A stretch of 64,000 nucleotides of DNA from JALYOC01 sp036675345 (lineage in GTDB: Bacteria > Myxococcota > Myxococcia > Myxococcales > Myxococcaceae). Shown one piece after another: positions 8,267-17,805 of the stretch (the stretch's first letter is position 1; the number at the start of each line of letters is the position of its first letter). A program made the position numbers and the translations under genes. Under the pieces are notes generated by a model. It had not been told where the DNA came from. It saw only the letters and a program-made list of their open reading frames with translations, and made no database searches. The stretch is taken from the NCBI GenBank assembly GCA_036675345.1, contig JAKFFE010000032.1:1-64000 (forward strand), in the 5' to 3' direction.

Positions 8267-8809
8267 GTGGAGACGTTGGTCCTCAGCACAGGGTTCGAGC
8301 CGGTGGCCAGGATCCCCTGGCAGCGGGCGATCACGCTCCTGTTCCTGGGCAAGGTGGAGGTGGTCGAGGAGTACGAGGACAAGATCATCCACTCGGTCAG
8401 CTTCGAGGTGCGGATGCCTTCGGTGATCCGCTTCCTGCGCGGCGTCCGGGCCAAGCGCCGCTCGGTGCGCTTCACCCGCGAGAACGTCTACGCGCGCGAC
8501 CGGATGCGCTGCCAGTACTGCCTGATGAGGGTCACCCGGCAGGAGGCCACCTACGACCACGTCCTGCCTCGTGCCCAGGGAGGTCGGACAACGTGGGAGA
8601 ATGTGGTTATCGCCTGCTTCCGCTGTAACCAGCGGAAAGGAGGCCGGACTCCCCTCCAGGCGGGCATGCAGCTGGACGTACTGCCCGTGAAGCCCAAGAA
8701 GCTTCCTGACGCCCTGCGACTTACATTTGTCTACGAGCGGGGAATGCCGCTATCTTGGAAGAAATTCCTCCGGGACGTGACCTACTGGCACGGCGAACTG
8801 GAGGAGTAA
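8267..8809 (+). CDS. HNH endonuclease
   Basis: 180 residues from GTG 8267, which has GGGGAGG (8255-8261) five bases upstream. An earlier in-frame ATG at 8210 lacks a ribosome site. The HNH/zinc core is CQYC (about 85), YDHVLPRAQGG, then WENVVIACFRCNQRKGG, with both zinc Cys pairs intact. The N-terminal 80 residues (TLVLSTGFEPVARIPWQRAI) match the widespread chromosomal type of HNH protein rather than a phage or intein enzyme. No restriction or toxin partner lies nearby, so a housekeeping DNA-processing role is more likely than defence, though unproven. A strong terminator follows at 8865. Confidence 0.88.
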   Translation: METLVLSTGFEPVARIPWQRAITLLFLGKVEVVEEYEDKIIHSVSFEVRMPSVIRFLRGVRAKRRSVRFTRENVYARDRMRCQYCLMRVTRQEATYDHVLPRAQGGRTTWENVVIACFRCNQRKGGRTPLQAGMQLDVLPVKPKKLPDALRLTFVYERGMPLSWKKFLRDVTYWHGELEE

Positions 8810-8864
8810 GACCTTCGATTGGACGAGGGCGCATCTCCGGTACGGCGGTGCGTGGACGTCTGGG

Positions 8865-8899
8865 CCCCAGGGAGGCAACTCCCTGGGGCTACTTATTTT
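8865..8899 (+). terminator. Intrinsic terminator of the HNH gene
   Basis: CCCCAGGGAG (8865-8874) and CTCCCTGGGG (8879-8888) form a perfect 10-bp stem closed by a GCAA tetraloop, followed by CTACTTATTTT. It is the clearest intrinsic terminator in the window. Its T-rich tail abuts the stop codon of the convergent AEC transporter gene. Confidence 0.9.
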
Positions 8900-9807
8900 C
8901 AGGTCAGCAGGGAGATCGCGACCGCCAGGGTCAGCGCCGAGAGCGGGATCCCCACCCCCAGCATCGCGGCGGCCAGCGGCGGATCCAGGTCGTGCTCGGC
9001 GGCGAGGATCCCTCCGGTGACCATCGGCGGCATCGCACACTCCAGCAAGGTGACCTGCCAGGCGGTGGAGCCCACGGGGATCGCTCCGGTGGCCCACAGC
9101 ACCCCGGCCAGGGTCAGCGGCGCCAGCACCAGCTTGAAGGCCAGCCCGGTGGCCAGCGGACCGGCGCGGGAGGCCAGTCCCTGGAGCTTCAGTTGGAACC
9201 CCACCGAGAACAGTGCCAGCGGAGTGAGCATCAGCCCCAGCCGATCCAGGGTGCTGATCAGCCAGTCCGGCTGCGGCCAGCCGCGGGTGAGCAGGGCCAC
9301 CGCCAGGGCGATGAACGGGGGGAAGAGCACCACCTTGCGGGCGATGGTCTTCGGCTCGGCGCGGTGCCCCGACGCCAGCGCGGCCACGGTGATCCCCAAG
9401 GTGGCCATCACCAGGAACGAGCCCAGCTGATCCACGAACACCGCCACGCCCAGCGCGTCGGGGCCCAGGACCATCTCGATCACCGGCAGCCCGATGAAGG
9501 AGGTGTTGGAGAGCCCGCCGGTGAGGATCAGCGCGCCCACCGCGCCCCGGGAGAGGCCCAGCGGCCGACGCAGCGACCAGAAGAAGAGGGCGGCCAGGCC
9601 GAACTGCAGCCAGAGCATCGCCGCGCCCACCGCCAGCGCCGGGGACAGCTGCACCCGGTGCATCTCGCGCAGCACCAGCGCCGGGAGGGCAAGGTTCAGG
9701 ACCACCGCGTTCACCGCCCGGGGGGTGCTCTCCGGGAACGCCGGCAGCCGGCGCGCCAGCACCCCGCAGACCAGGCTCACCACCAGGAGTGCCAGGACGC
9801 CCGCCAT
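8899..9807 (-). CDS. AEC family (auxin efflux carrier-type) transporter
   Basis: 302 residues with about ten hydrophobic helices in two inverted halves, typical of the AEC/BART fold. Family landmarks are VLNLALPALVL near residue 36, GGLSNTSFIGLPVIE near 97 and CAMPPMVTGG near 257, which correspond to the helix-breaking crossover segments. Bacterial members export dicarboxylates or other organic anions; the substrate is not readable. Its ATG immediately follows the TAG stop of the small membrane protein gene (TAGATG), so the two are co-translated. Confidence 0.88.
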   Translation of the reverse strand: MAGVLALLVVSLVCGVLARRLPAFPESTPRAVNAVVLNLALPALVLREMHRVQLSPALAVGAAMLWLQFGLAALFFWSLRRPLGLSRGAVGALILTGGLSNTSFIGLPVIEMVLGPDALGVAVFVDQLGSFLVMATLGITVAALASGHRAEPKTIARKVVLFPPFIALAVALLTRGWPQPDWLISTLDRLGLMLTPLALFSVGFQLKLQGLASRAGPLATGLAFKLVLAPLTLAGVLWATGAIPVGSTAWQVTLLECAMPPMVTGGILAAEHDLDPPLAAAMLGVGIPLSALTLAVAISLLT

Positions 9808-10101
9808 CTAGCGGTGGAGCAGGAACATCAGCAGCGCCATTGCCAGATTGCCGCCCAGCAGCACCGCGGCGCGGAGGGGAAATCCCCACCGGCGTCCGGA
9901 GGGGGTGGCCAGGGGGCGGACGGCCAGCGCCAGCCAGAGCGTGGCCAGCAGCACCACCAGCACGGTGCGCGAGCCGGGGGCCTGGGAGGGCGGCATCGAG
10001 AAGATGTAGTGGTAGAGGATGGCGGGGACGATCAGGGCGATGGCGGCGATGTTCACCGTCGCCAGCACACGCCGTGTTCCCGTCCGCGAGCCCTGGTCCA
10101 T
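9808..10101 (-). CDS. Small membrane protein upstream of the AEC transporter
   Basis: 97 residues from ATG 10101, with three predicted transmembrane helices (about residues 12-34, 46-63 and 76-95) separated by short basic loops (GSRTGTRR, SGRRW). I do not recognise a family. The frame continues upstream of this ATG but loses membrane character there. The zero-base junction with the AEC gene suggests a common function or assembly. It faces the rightward GIDE-like gene across a 159-base gap containing the ACTGATCA repeats. Confidence 0.6.
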   Translation of the reverse strand: MDQGSRTGTRRVLATVNIAAIALIVPAILYHYIFSMPPSQAPGSRTVLVVLLATLWLALAVRPLATPSGRRWGFPLRAAVLLGGNLAMALLMFLLHR

Positions 10102-10166
10102 CGTCCGGACCCTAGCCGCGCCCGGGTGGGGGTCAAGCGTCGGCGGAGGAACACCCGGGGAGGCGG

Positions 10167-10184
10167 ACTGATCAGCACTGATCA
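10167..10184. promoter_or_regulatory. Direct repeat ACTGATCA x2, operator-like
   Basis: ACTGATCA occurs at 10167-10174 and again at 10177-10184, a spacing of exactly one helical turn. Each copy contains the palindrome TGATCA. The pair sits in the 159-base gap between divergent genes, a standard operator position. The binding protein is unknown. Confidence 0.35.
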
Positions 10185-10260
10185 CTCCGCGGGGCGCGGC
10201 GCTTGCGGGGGGAGGGGAACGTTTCCACGTTGCCGGTGGGCGTTCTTCAAGGGCGGCGGG

Positions 10261-11151
10261 ATGGACATGATTCGGTGGATGACGGCTCCGATCTACGGGG
10301 CGGTGCTGGCGGGCGTCTCGGTGTTGGCCTTCTCGCTGGCGCGGAAGGACGCCCGGGCCCATCTGCAGATGCGGCCCTTCTATTGGGCCGGGATCCTGGC
10401 GGTGTTCCTGTTCGCGCTGGCGGTGCGGCTGGGGCTGACCTCCGCCTCCCAGGTCCTCTCCGGCGGTTCGGTGGCCCGCTTCCTGGCGGTGTGCTGCGTC
10501 GGGCTGGCGGCGTACCTGGCCTTCGAGGCGGCGCGGCTGCACCGGCGCGCGGATCTGCTGTTGTCCGCCTCCGCGGTGCCGGTGGACGAGGCGATCGAGG
10601 CCTTCCGGATCGGCCGTTTCTCGGGGACCGGGCTGTTCTCCGGCCGGATCGACGCCGAGCTGCCGGTGACCTCCCCCGGGGGCGCCAGCTGCGCGTTTTT
10701 CGAGGCCCAGGTCCGGCAGGGAGAGGATCCCCGCGGGGCGCTCCTGGGCGCGGAGAAGGGGGACGCGGCGGTGGTGGACATCCGCGGCCGGTGGCGGACC
10801 CTCTCCGCCAGCCTGGCCACCGCGCAGGTGCTGGCGCCCACCGAGGTCCGCCGCGCCGAGGCCCGGGGCCAGCTGGCCTTCGCCTCCGAGCAGGGCCAGC
10901 CGGGCGCGGTCGCCCTGTCCTACGAGCGGACGGCGAAGGTGGGTGACGAGTGCGTGGTGCTGGGGAAGATCCGTCCGCTGGAGGGGGGAGGCTTCCTGGT
11001 GGGCGGCGCCGGAGGGGAGAGCCCGCTGATCATCATCGGCCAGGACGCGGTCTCGGTGGGCCGCCGCTTCGTGGTCCGCGCCTGGGCGTCCTTCGCCCTC
11101 GCCGGGGGGCTGTGCGCCGCCTCCGCCTGGCTGCTGGCGCGGTACGCCTGA
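10261..11151 (+). CDS. GIDE-like membrane protein
   Basis: 296 residues from ATG 10261 (the start could also be ATG 10267). There are three N-terminal hydrophobic helices (about residues 7-26, 38-58 and 68-86), a soluble middle domain, and one C-terminal helix (about 270-290). The middle domain has a conserved-looking opening IGRFSGTGLFSGRIDAELPV, a central SCAFFEAQVRQ and an end KVGDECVVLGKIRP before PLIIIGQDA. This order (membrane, beta-rich domain, membrane) resembles GIDE-domain proteins related to the mitochondrial ligase MUL1, but no RING finger is present. The resemblance is by pattern only. An 80-bp palindrome follows ten bases after the stop. Confidence 0.5.
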   Translation: MDMIRWMTAPIYGAVLAGVSVLAFSLARKDARAHLQMRPFYWAGILAVFLFALAVRLGLTSASQVLSGGSVARFLAVCCVGLAAYLAFEAARLHRRADLLLSASAVPVDEAIEAFRIGRFSGTGLFSGRIDAELPVTSPGGASCAFFEAQVRQGEDPRGALLGAEKGDAAVVDIRGRWRTLSASLATAQVLAPTEVRRAEARGQLAFASEQGQPGAVALSYERTAKVGDECVVLGKIRPLEGGGFLVGGAGGESPLIIIGQDAVSVGRRFVVRAWASFALAGGLCAASAWLLARYA

Positions 11152-11161
11152 GAAAAAGGAA

Positions 11162-11241
11162 AAAGGGGACAGGCTACATTTTCCGGCCTCCAGATTGCTT
11201 CCCTGCAAGGCGGCGGCCGGAAAATGTAGCCTGTCCCCTTT
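11162..11241. repeat. 80-bp palindromic element, family A, copy 1
   Basis: A perfect 27-bp inverted repeat (11162-11188 with 11215-11241), whose outer part is AAAGGGGACAGGCTACATTT, encloses a loop in which TTGC and GCAA can pair again. The outer sequence is typical of REP-type or miniature transposable palindromes mobilised by IS200/IS605-related tyrosine transposases; no such gene is in the window. It lies between a rightward gene and def. A second copy of identical total length is at 24473. Confidence 0.9.
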
Positions 11242-11273
11242 ATTGACCCGGTGCGCTGTGGTGTACCCGGCCC

Positions 11274-11774
11274 GTGGCTAAAAAGATCGTGATCTGGCCG
11301 GACAAGGTGCTGACCACCGCGGCCAAGCCGGTGACGCAGTTCGGAGAGACGCTGGAGCCGCTGCTGGCCGAGATGCTGGACTCGGTCAAGGAGGCGGAAG
11401 GGATCGGGATCGCCGCGCCCCAGATCGGGGTGCCGCTCAAGCTGGCCCTGGTCGGCCGCTCGGACGGGACCTTCTTCGAGATCGCCAACCCGGAGATCCT
11501 CTCCCAGAGCGAGGAGATCGGTCTGCGCGAGGGCTGTCTGTCCGTCCCCGGCGAGTACGACATCTGTCCGCGCTTCCGGAAGGTGAAGGTGAAGTTCCAG
11601 GACAAGTCCGGGGCCTGGCAGGAGCTGGAGGCGGAGGACCACCTGGCCCACGTGCTCCAGCATGAGATCGATCACCTCTACGGGACGGTGTTCGTGATGC
11701 GCCTCTCCGCCCTCAAGCGCGATCTGATGCGAAACAAGATGAAGCGGATCCAGCGCTTCGAGAAGGACAAGTAG
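11274..11774 (+). CDS. def: Peptide deformylase
   Basis: 166 residues from GTG 11274, encoding the metalloenzyme that removes the formyl group from nascent N-terminal methionine. All three signature motifs are present: GIGIAAPQIG (43-52), EGCLSVP with metal ligand Cys88, and HEIDH (130-134) with the two His ligands and catalytic Glu. The length is typical of type I/II bacterial enzymes. No clear Shine-Dalgarno precedes the GTG, and TTGACC at 11244 could be a -35 element, so the message may have a very short leader. fmt, the usual partner, is not adjacent. The gene converges with the sigma54 activator, leaving only three bases. Confidence 0.95.
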   Translation: MAKKIVIWPDKVLTTAAKPVTQFGETLEPLLAEMLDSVKEAEGIGIAAPQIGVPLKLALVGRSDGTFFEIANPEILSQSEEIGLREGCLSVPGEYDICPRFRKVKVKFQDKSGAWQELEAEDHLAHVLQHEIDHLYGTVFVMRLSALKRDLMRNKMKRIQRFEKDK

Positions 11775-11777
11775 GCC

Positions 11778-13319
<1,542 letters not shown>

Positions 13320-13372
13320 GGTGGGAAGCAGGGCGGTGAAGTCCAGCCCGAGCGCACTATAGCAGCGCATGG

Positions 13373-14230
13373 TCAGGCGCAGAGGGGAAGCGCGGGCTCT
13401 CCCAGGGTGACTGTCACCCCTTCCCGGGCCGGCTGGCAGGCCTCGAACTCCTCGCGCGCCGCCTCTGCCATCTTCTCCACCTGGTCGTCGTTGTGGGCCG
13501 GGTCGTGGTGGAACAGGTACAGCCGCTTGGCCTTCACCGCGCTGGCGATCCGCGCCGCGTCCATCATCGTGGAGTGGCCCCAGCCCTTCTTGGAGACGCC
13601 GTTCTTCCCGCTGTACTCGTCCGGGGTGTACTGGCCGTCCAGGCACAGCGCGTCCACTCCCTCCAGATAGCGGGCGTAGCGCGGCTCCAGGGTCTCCAAG
13701 GACAGCTCCACGTCGGTGGCGTAGACGAAGGACTTGCCGCCGGCGTCGATCCGGTAGCCCAGACAGCCCTGCGGATGGGGCAGCTCAAAGGGGGTGACGC
13801 TCATCCCGCCCACCTCCATCGACACCCCGGAGAGTGCGGAGCCGAAGGTCATCTTCGAGCGCATCAGCTCCATGGTCACCGGGAAGTTGGGCGCCTGCAT
13901 CTGCTTGTCCAGCACCCCGCGCAGCTGCTGAGCGCCGTCCGCGCCGGGCCCGAACAAGGACAGCTCCACCCCGGGCACGTAGGCGGGAGTAAAGAAGGGA
14001 AAGCCCTGCACGTGATCCCAGTGCAGGTGCGAGAAGACCATCGTCGCCTTCTGACCCTTGCCCTCGCGCATCATCGCCTCGCCCAGGCCGCGGATCCCGG
14101 TGCCGGCGTCCAGGATCAGCCGGTGCCCCTGGTGCCGGACCTCCAGGCAGGCGGTGTTCCCACCCACCCACGCCACCTGCGAACCGGACACCGCGACGCT
14201 GCCCCGCACACCCCAGAACTTGATCTCCAT
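13373..14230 (-). CDS. MBL-fold metallohydrolase (RNase Z/PhnP-like)
   Basis: 285 residues from ATG 14230, with GGGGAGAA about eight bases upstream. An N-terminal extension to 14323 is open but has no ribosome site. Key features are MEIKFWGVRGSVAVSG at the start (the opening typical of this subgroup), SHLHWDH at about 66-71 (HxHxDH), ELPHPQGCLGYRI, YATDVE and LFHHDPAHND at the end. This subgroup is related to RNase Z, PhnP and cyclic-nucleotide phosphodiesterases. In myxobacteria-like genomes it often accompanies regulatory genes. The neighbour downstream is a GAF-sigma54 activator, so generating or removing a signal for that GAF domain is a testable guess. Confidence 0.85.
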   Translation of the reverse strand: MEIKFWGVRGSVAVSGSQVAWVGGNTACLEVRHQGHRLILDAGTGIRGLGEAMMREGKGQKATMVFSHLHWDHVQGFPFFTPAYVPGVELSLFGPGADGAQQLRGVLDKQMQAPNFPVTMELMRSKMTFGSALSGVSMEVGGMSVTPFELPHPQGCLGYRIDAGGKSFVYATDVELSLETLEPRYARYLEGVDALCLDGQYTPDEYSGKNGVSKKGWGHSTMMDAARIASAVKAKRLYLFHHDPAHNDDQVEKMAEAAREEFEACQPAREGVTVTLGEPALPLCA

Positions 14231-14349
14231 GACGTTCTCCCCGCGCGCGGTCCGTGACCTCCGGTGCCGCGACGCAGGAACGCATGAGCAAGCGGTCGGC
14301 CAACGCCAAGTGGGCGGGATCACGATGTGGGCGGGTGCTCGATCCTGGA

Positions 14350-14395
14350 GGGTGCACCAGGGTGGAGCGGCCGGGTGCGCCAGGGTGGTGCGGCT
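14350..14395. repeat. Two 23-bp tandem units at the 3' end of the MCE gene
   Basis: Units 14350-14372 and 14373-14395 share GGGTGC-CCAGGGTGG--CGGC. The second unit runs into the TAG stop codon (minus strand) of the MCE gene. It is a small example of the stop-codon-associated tandem repeats also seen at 37872 and 59107. Confidence 0.6.
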
Positions 14396-15407
14396 ACTGC
14401 TTCCACACCACCTTCCAGGGGTGGGCCTTGAGATCGGCGATCAGATCCCGCAGGTCCCGGTAGAGCTGATCGTCCTTCACCAGCCCACCCACGCTGCCTT
14501 CCCCGGCCTCGATCCGCGCCAGCATCCGCTCGCCCCGGGTGGCCAGCTGATCCAGCTTGTCCCCGGCCGCCGAGTACTTCGTCAGCGCCGCCCGCAGCTT
14601 CTGGCCATCCTCGGCGGTGAACTCCGAGGTGAGCTGGGAGAGCCCGGCCAGGGTGCGGGAGGCATTCCCGGTGAGGCCGGGCAGCTCCTTGCGCAGGACC
14701 TTGGCGCTGGCCGAGGCGTCGTCGATCAGGGCCGCGGTCTTGCCCCCCGGCTGCAGCTGGGCCGAGGCGGTCTGGGCCAGGGTGCGCAGCTCGCGGGCGG
14801 TGGTGCCCATCTCGTCGATCAGGACCTTGAGCTGGGCCCGGTTGTCGATCAGCACGTCCCCGGCGCCATTCGAGAGCTTGGAGATCCCGCTCAGCAGCTG
14901 TCCCAGCGCCGCCGGATCCTCCTCCAGGGTCTGGCCGGCGGCCTCCATCAGCTTCGCCATCCGTGCGGTGAGCAGATCCAGTCGGGGGGCGTCCACCCCG
15001 CGCAGGGTGGCGGGGAAGGTCAGCGGGGCGGCGTCCTTCGTTCCCGGATCCAGCTCCAGATAGGACTCCCCCAGCAGTCCCCGGGTGGCGACCATCACCT
15101 GGGTGTCGGCGTGCAGCGAGGGGAGGACCGACTCGTCCAGGGAGAGGGCCATCACCACCGGCAGCGGCTGGCCGGCGGCGTCGCGGTGCGCGGGCTGCAG
15201 GGTGATCGACTCCACCCGGCCCACCTGCACGCCTCCCAGCTTCACCGGCGCCCCGTGGGCCACGTTCCCGGTGTGGGTCAGCTGCAGGGTGATCGACGGC
15301 TGCTGGGCCAGGGACAGCTCGCCCATCAGCCAGAACAGGGCCACCAGCGACACCAGCCCGGCCACGATCAGCGCGCCGACCTTGATCTCCAACCTGCGCT
15401 CGTCCAC
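14394..15407 (-). CDS. MCE-domain lipid-transport protein (MlaD-like)
   Basis: 337 residues from GTG 15407. One N-terminal membrane helix (about residues 9-29) is followed by a single MCE domain (about 36-118; VKLGGVQVGRVESITL, then GLLGESYLELDPG). A long helical C-terminal region follows (about 130-330) with repeated Leu/Ala patterns, which in MCE proteins forms a periplasmic barrel or tunnel. It is the substrate-binding partner that hands lipid to or from the inner-membrane ABC complex. It begins one base after the stop of the second ATPase gene and is the last Mla gene of the leftward operon. Confidence 0.9.
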   Translation of the reverse strand: MDERRLEIKVGALIVAGLVSLVALFWLMGELSLAQQPSITLQLTHTGNVAHGAPVKLGGVQVGRVESITLQPAHRDAAGQPLPVVMALSLDESVLPSLHADTQVMVATRGLLGESYLELDPGTKDAAPLTFPATLRGVDAPRLDLLTARMAKLMEAAGQTLEEDPAALGQLLSGISKLSNGAGDVLIDNRAQLKVLIDEMGTTARELRTLAQTASAQLQPGGKTAALIDDASASAKVLRKELPGLTGNASRTLAGLSQLTSEFTAEDGQKLRAALTKYSAAGDKLDQLATRGERMLARIEAGEGSVGGLVKDDQLYRDLRDLIADLKAHPWKVVWKQ

Positions 15408-15408
15408 G

Positions 15409-16116
15409 TCACTCCTCTCCCGGCGCGGTCAGCGCCCGGACCTCCGGAAGCTCGGAGGCATAGAACGCCTCCGGGGTGCCGTGAAACACGGCCTTGCCAC
15501 CCGCCACCACCAGCACCCGGTCCGCCAGCTGCCGCAGCGCCGCATAGTCGTGCGAGACCACCAGCGATCCCAGCCCGTCGCGTCGCAGCTGTCCGAACAC
15601 GGTGTTCACCTCAGAGGCCGCCTGGCGATCCAGCCCGGTGGTCGGCTCGTCCAGGAGCAGATAGCGCGGCTTGAGCAGGATGGCCCGCGCCAACGCCGCC
15701 CGCTTGGCGACTCCCGGACTGACCTGGGGCGGCAGCTGGGTGGACTGCTCAGCCAGGCCCACCCGCGCCAGGGCCTGCTGGACCTGATCCGGGGTGGCGC
15801 GGGGATCGGCCAGGGCCACGTTCTCCGCCAGGGTCAGCCAGTCCAGCAGCGCCGGTCCCTGCACCACGTAGGGGAACTGTCTGCGCAGCCGGACCAGCTC
15901 CCGGCGGGGGAGGGCGTGGATCGGGTGGCCGTCCAGGAACAGCTCTCCCTGGTCCAGGGAGGCCAACCCCACCGCCAGCTTGCAGAGCACGCTCTTGCCG
16001 CCGCCGCTGAGCCCCACCACGTAGGTGGTCTCCGCCAGGGGCACCGAGGCGGAGAGGCCGGTGAACACCTGCCGGGCGCCGAACGCCTTGTGGATGTTCC
16101 GGAACTCCAGGTTCAC
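15409..16116 (-). CDS. MlaF-like ABC ATPase with degenerate signature motif
   Basis: 235 residues from GTG 16116, overlapping the permease stop by four bases (GTGA). Walker A GLSGGGKS is at 35-42, the Q-loop Gln at 86, Walker B LLLDEPT with Asp156 and catalytic Glu157, and the switch His in SHD at 189. The ABC signature, normally LSGGM or LSGGQ, reads VSPGV (132-136), with the first glycine replaced by proline. In a dimer the signature acts on ATP held by the partner, so this subunit should hydrolyse ATP but not activate its partner. The other ATPase of the operon (17802-18446) has the reciprocal defects. Together they look like an asymmetric heterodimer energising lipid transport. Confidence 0.9.
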   Translation of the reverse strand: MNLEFRNIHKAFGARQVFTGLSASVPLAETTYVVGLSGGGKSVLCKLAVGLASLDQGELFLDGHPIHALPRRELVRLRRQFPYVVQGPALLDWLTLAENVALADPRATPDQVQQALARVGLAEQSTQLPPQVSPGVAKRAALARAILLKPRYLLLDEPTTGLDRQAASEVNTVFGQLRRDGLGSLVVSHDYAALRQLADRVLVVAGGKAVFHGTPEAFYASELPEVRALTAPGEE

Positions 16117-16859
16117 AGCCCCACCGCCTGGAAGAGCAGCGCGGTGAAGAAGTCGATAAGCACGCAGCCCAGAAAGGCGCTCACCACCCCGTCGGTGGTG
16201 GCCTCGCCCACCGCGCCTACCCCGGTGGCCGGACGCAGTCCGCGCCGGCAGGCCACCAGCGGGATGTACAGCCCGCAGGCGATGGCCTTGAACAACCCGC
16301 AGGCGATGTCTCCCCCGTCGATGTAGCGGGGATCGATGAAGGCGAAGCCCTCCACCCCGAAGGCGTACTGCGCCACCAGGGAGGAGGAGAGTCCGGCGGC
16401 CGCGGTCCCCAGCACGCACAGCAACGGCACCGCGATCGCCGAGGCCACCACCCGGGGGGCGACCAGATCCCGGATCGGATCCCCGGCGGACATCTCCAGC
16501 GCCTCCACCTGCTCGTTGACCACCATCGCCGAGAGCTCCGCGGAGGTGGAGGCGCCGTTGCGCGCCGCCGAGAGCAGGGCGCTGGCCAGCGGGCCGAACT
16601 CGCGGACCAGCAGCTCAAAGAAGGCCGGGCCCAGCACCGAGAGATCGCCCACCAGCCGCCGGGCCTGTGCGTCCGCCAGGGTGACCATCACCGCGCCGAA
16701 GAAGGCCATCCCGGAGATCACCAGCCCGCTGGTGCGCACCCCCAGCTCGTGCAGCTGTTCCAGGGTGGCGCGCACCGGCAGGCCCCCTCGGGGGAGGGTG
16801 CCGGCCACCCGGCCCAGCAGCAGCACCGACCCACCCAGGCTGCGCAGCCAGTCCCTCAT
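16113..16859 (-). CDS. MlaE-like permease 1
   Basis: 248 residues from ATG 16859, which overlaps the stop of permease 2 (ATGA). It has the MlaE family pattern: an N-terminal interface helix, then five to six membrane helices, with the coupling-region sequence REFGPLASALLSAARNGAS and the EVEALEM-like segment NEQVEALEMSAGDPIRDLVAPR. The C-terminus ends in hydrophobic VLIDFFTALLF. It forms the inner-membrane channel of an Mla/MCE lipid transporter. The presence of two different permeases in one operon points to a heterodimeric channel. Confidence 0.9.
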   Translation of the reverse strand: MRDWLRSLGGSVLLLGRVAGTLPRGGLPVRATLEQLHELGVRTSGLVISGMAFFGAVMVTLADAQARRLVGDLSVLGPAFFELLVREFGPLASALLSAARNGASTSAELSAMVVNEQVEALEMSAGDPIRDLVAPRVVASAIAVPLLCVLGTAAAGLSSSLVAQYAFGVEGFAFIDPRYIDGGDIACGLFKAIACGLYIPLVACRRGLRPATGVGAVGEATTDGVVSAFLGCVLIDFFTALLFQAVGL

Positions 16860-17629
16860 CCCAGCACCCGATCCAGCAACGGGGTGAGCAACGCGTCGAG
16901 CAGGAAGATGCTGCCTGCGGACTGGACCACCGCGGCGGCGGCGGCCTGGCCCACCGCGCGCGCCCCGCCCCGCGCGGACAGCCCGGCGGCGGAGGAAAGC
17001 ACCGCGATCGCGGTGGCGAACACCCCGCACTTGATGAGCCCGGCCAGCAGATCCTTGCCGGACAACATCCCGGCCAGGCTCTGGAAGAAGGCGCCCAGGG
17101 GAATCCCCAGGGTGAGAAAGGCGGCCAGGGCCTCGAAGAGGATCGCCACCAGGAAGGTGACCAGGGAGAGGCCGAGCACGCTGGCGCACAGGGCCACCAT
17201 CCGGGGGGCGATCAGCAGCGCGTAGGGATCCAGCGAGACTCCGGCCAGGCCCTCCAGCTGACCGCCCACCTGGAGCGAGGCAAGTTCGGCCGCGTTGCGT
17301 GCGCCCACCCGCGCCGCCGCTAGCAGACAGAGGATCAGCGGGCCGAACTCCCACAGGATCGCGTAGCCGGCCGCCCAGCCCAGAAAGCCGCGGGCGCCGA
17401 AGCGCTGCACATAGAGGCTGGTCTGCAGCACCGCGGTGGCCCCGGTCACCGCCGCCACCACCAGCGCCAGGGGGAGGGTGGCGGTGCCGAACTGCACCGA
17501 GGAGCGCAAGAGCTCGCGCGAGTTCATGCTCGGCAGCCGGGTGGTGGCCCGCGCCCAGACCAGGGCCGCGCGTCCCAGGAAGGAGAGGAGGGCCAGGGCC
17601 GCGGAGCCGACCGCGCGCAGGAACCTCAC
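16856..17629 (-). CDS. MlaE-like permease 2
   Basis: 257 residues from GTG 17629, which overlaps the stop of the small upstream ORF by four bases. It is paralogous to the neighbouring permease: WEFGPLILCLLAAARVGARNAAELASLQVGGQLEGLAGVSLDPYA... occupies the same position as the REFGPLASAL segment of permease 1, including the LEGL / LEML coupling helix. About five to six membrane helices are present. It is probably the second half of a heterodimeric permease that binds the two unlike ATPases. Confidence 0.88.
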   Translation of the reverse strand: MRFLRAVGSAALALLSFLGRAALVWARATTRLPSMNSRELLRSSVQFGTATLPLALVVAAVTGATAVLQTSLYVQRFGARGFLGWAAGYAILWEFGPLILCLLAAARVGARNAAELASLQVGGQLEGLAGVSLDPYALLIAPRMVALCASVLGLSLVTFLVAILFEALAAFLTLGIPLGAFFQSLAGMLSGKDLLAGLIKCGVFATAIAVLSSAAGLSARGGARAVGQAAAAAVVQSAGSIFLLDALLTPLLDRVLG

Positions 17630-17805
17630 CGGGCGTGCTCCAGCGTCGCGAGCCTCATGCGAGGGGGCCCTTCTCCGGGAGCCGCTTCGCTGGCCTGGAG
17701 CTGGCCCCTCTCCCGGCGCAGCTTCGCGAGCGACATCCGTTCAGGCGCACCCTTGACGCTCACGCGTGCGGGTCCATCTCCAGCCTCAGCCCCCGCCAGC
17801 CTCAT
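17626..17805 (-). CDS. Small ORF of 59 residues inside the Mla operon
   Basis: ATG 17805 overlaps the stop of the upstream ATPase gene (ATGA), and its own TGA overlaps the GTG start of permease 2 (GTGA). It therefore fits the same 4-base coupling used across the ATPase/permease genes, a coincidence unlikely for non-coding spacer. The peptide is hydrophilic and basic, begins MRLAGAEAG and repeats related phrases (MSLAKLRRERG, MRLATLEHAR). I recognise no family and see no membrane helix. It could be a small subunit, a translational bridge, or relic sequence kept in frame. No function is assigned. Confidence 0.5.
   Translation of the reverse strand: MRLAGAEAGDGPARVSVKGAPERMSLAKLRRERGQLQASEAAPGEGPPRMRLATLEHAR

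Noticed and set aside
13320..13370. Longer N-terminus for the sigma54 activator starting at 13370
   Set aside because: Possible because it is two bases after the upstream stop, but no ribosome site is visible; the shorter start is kept as default.
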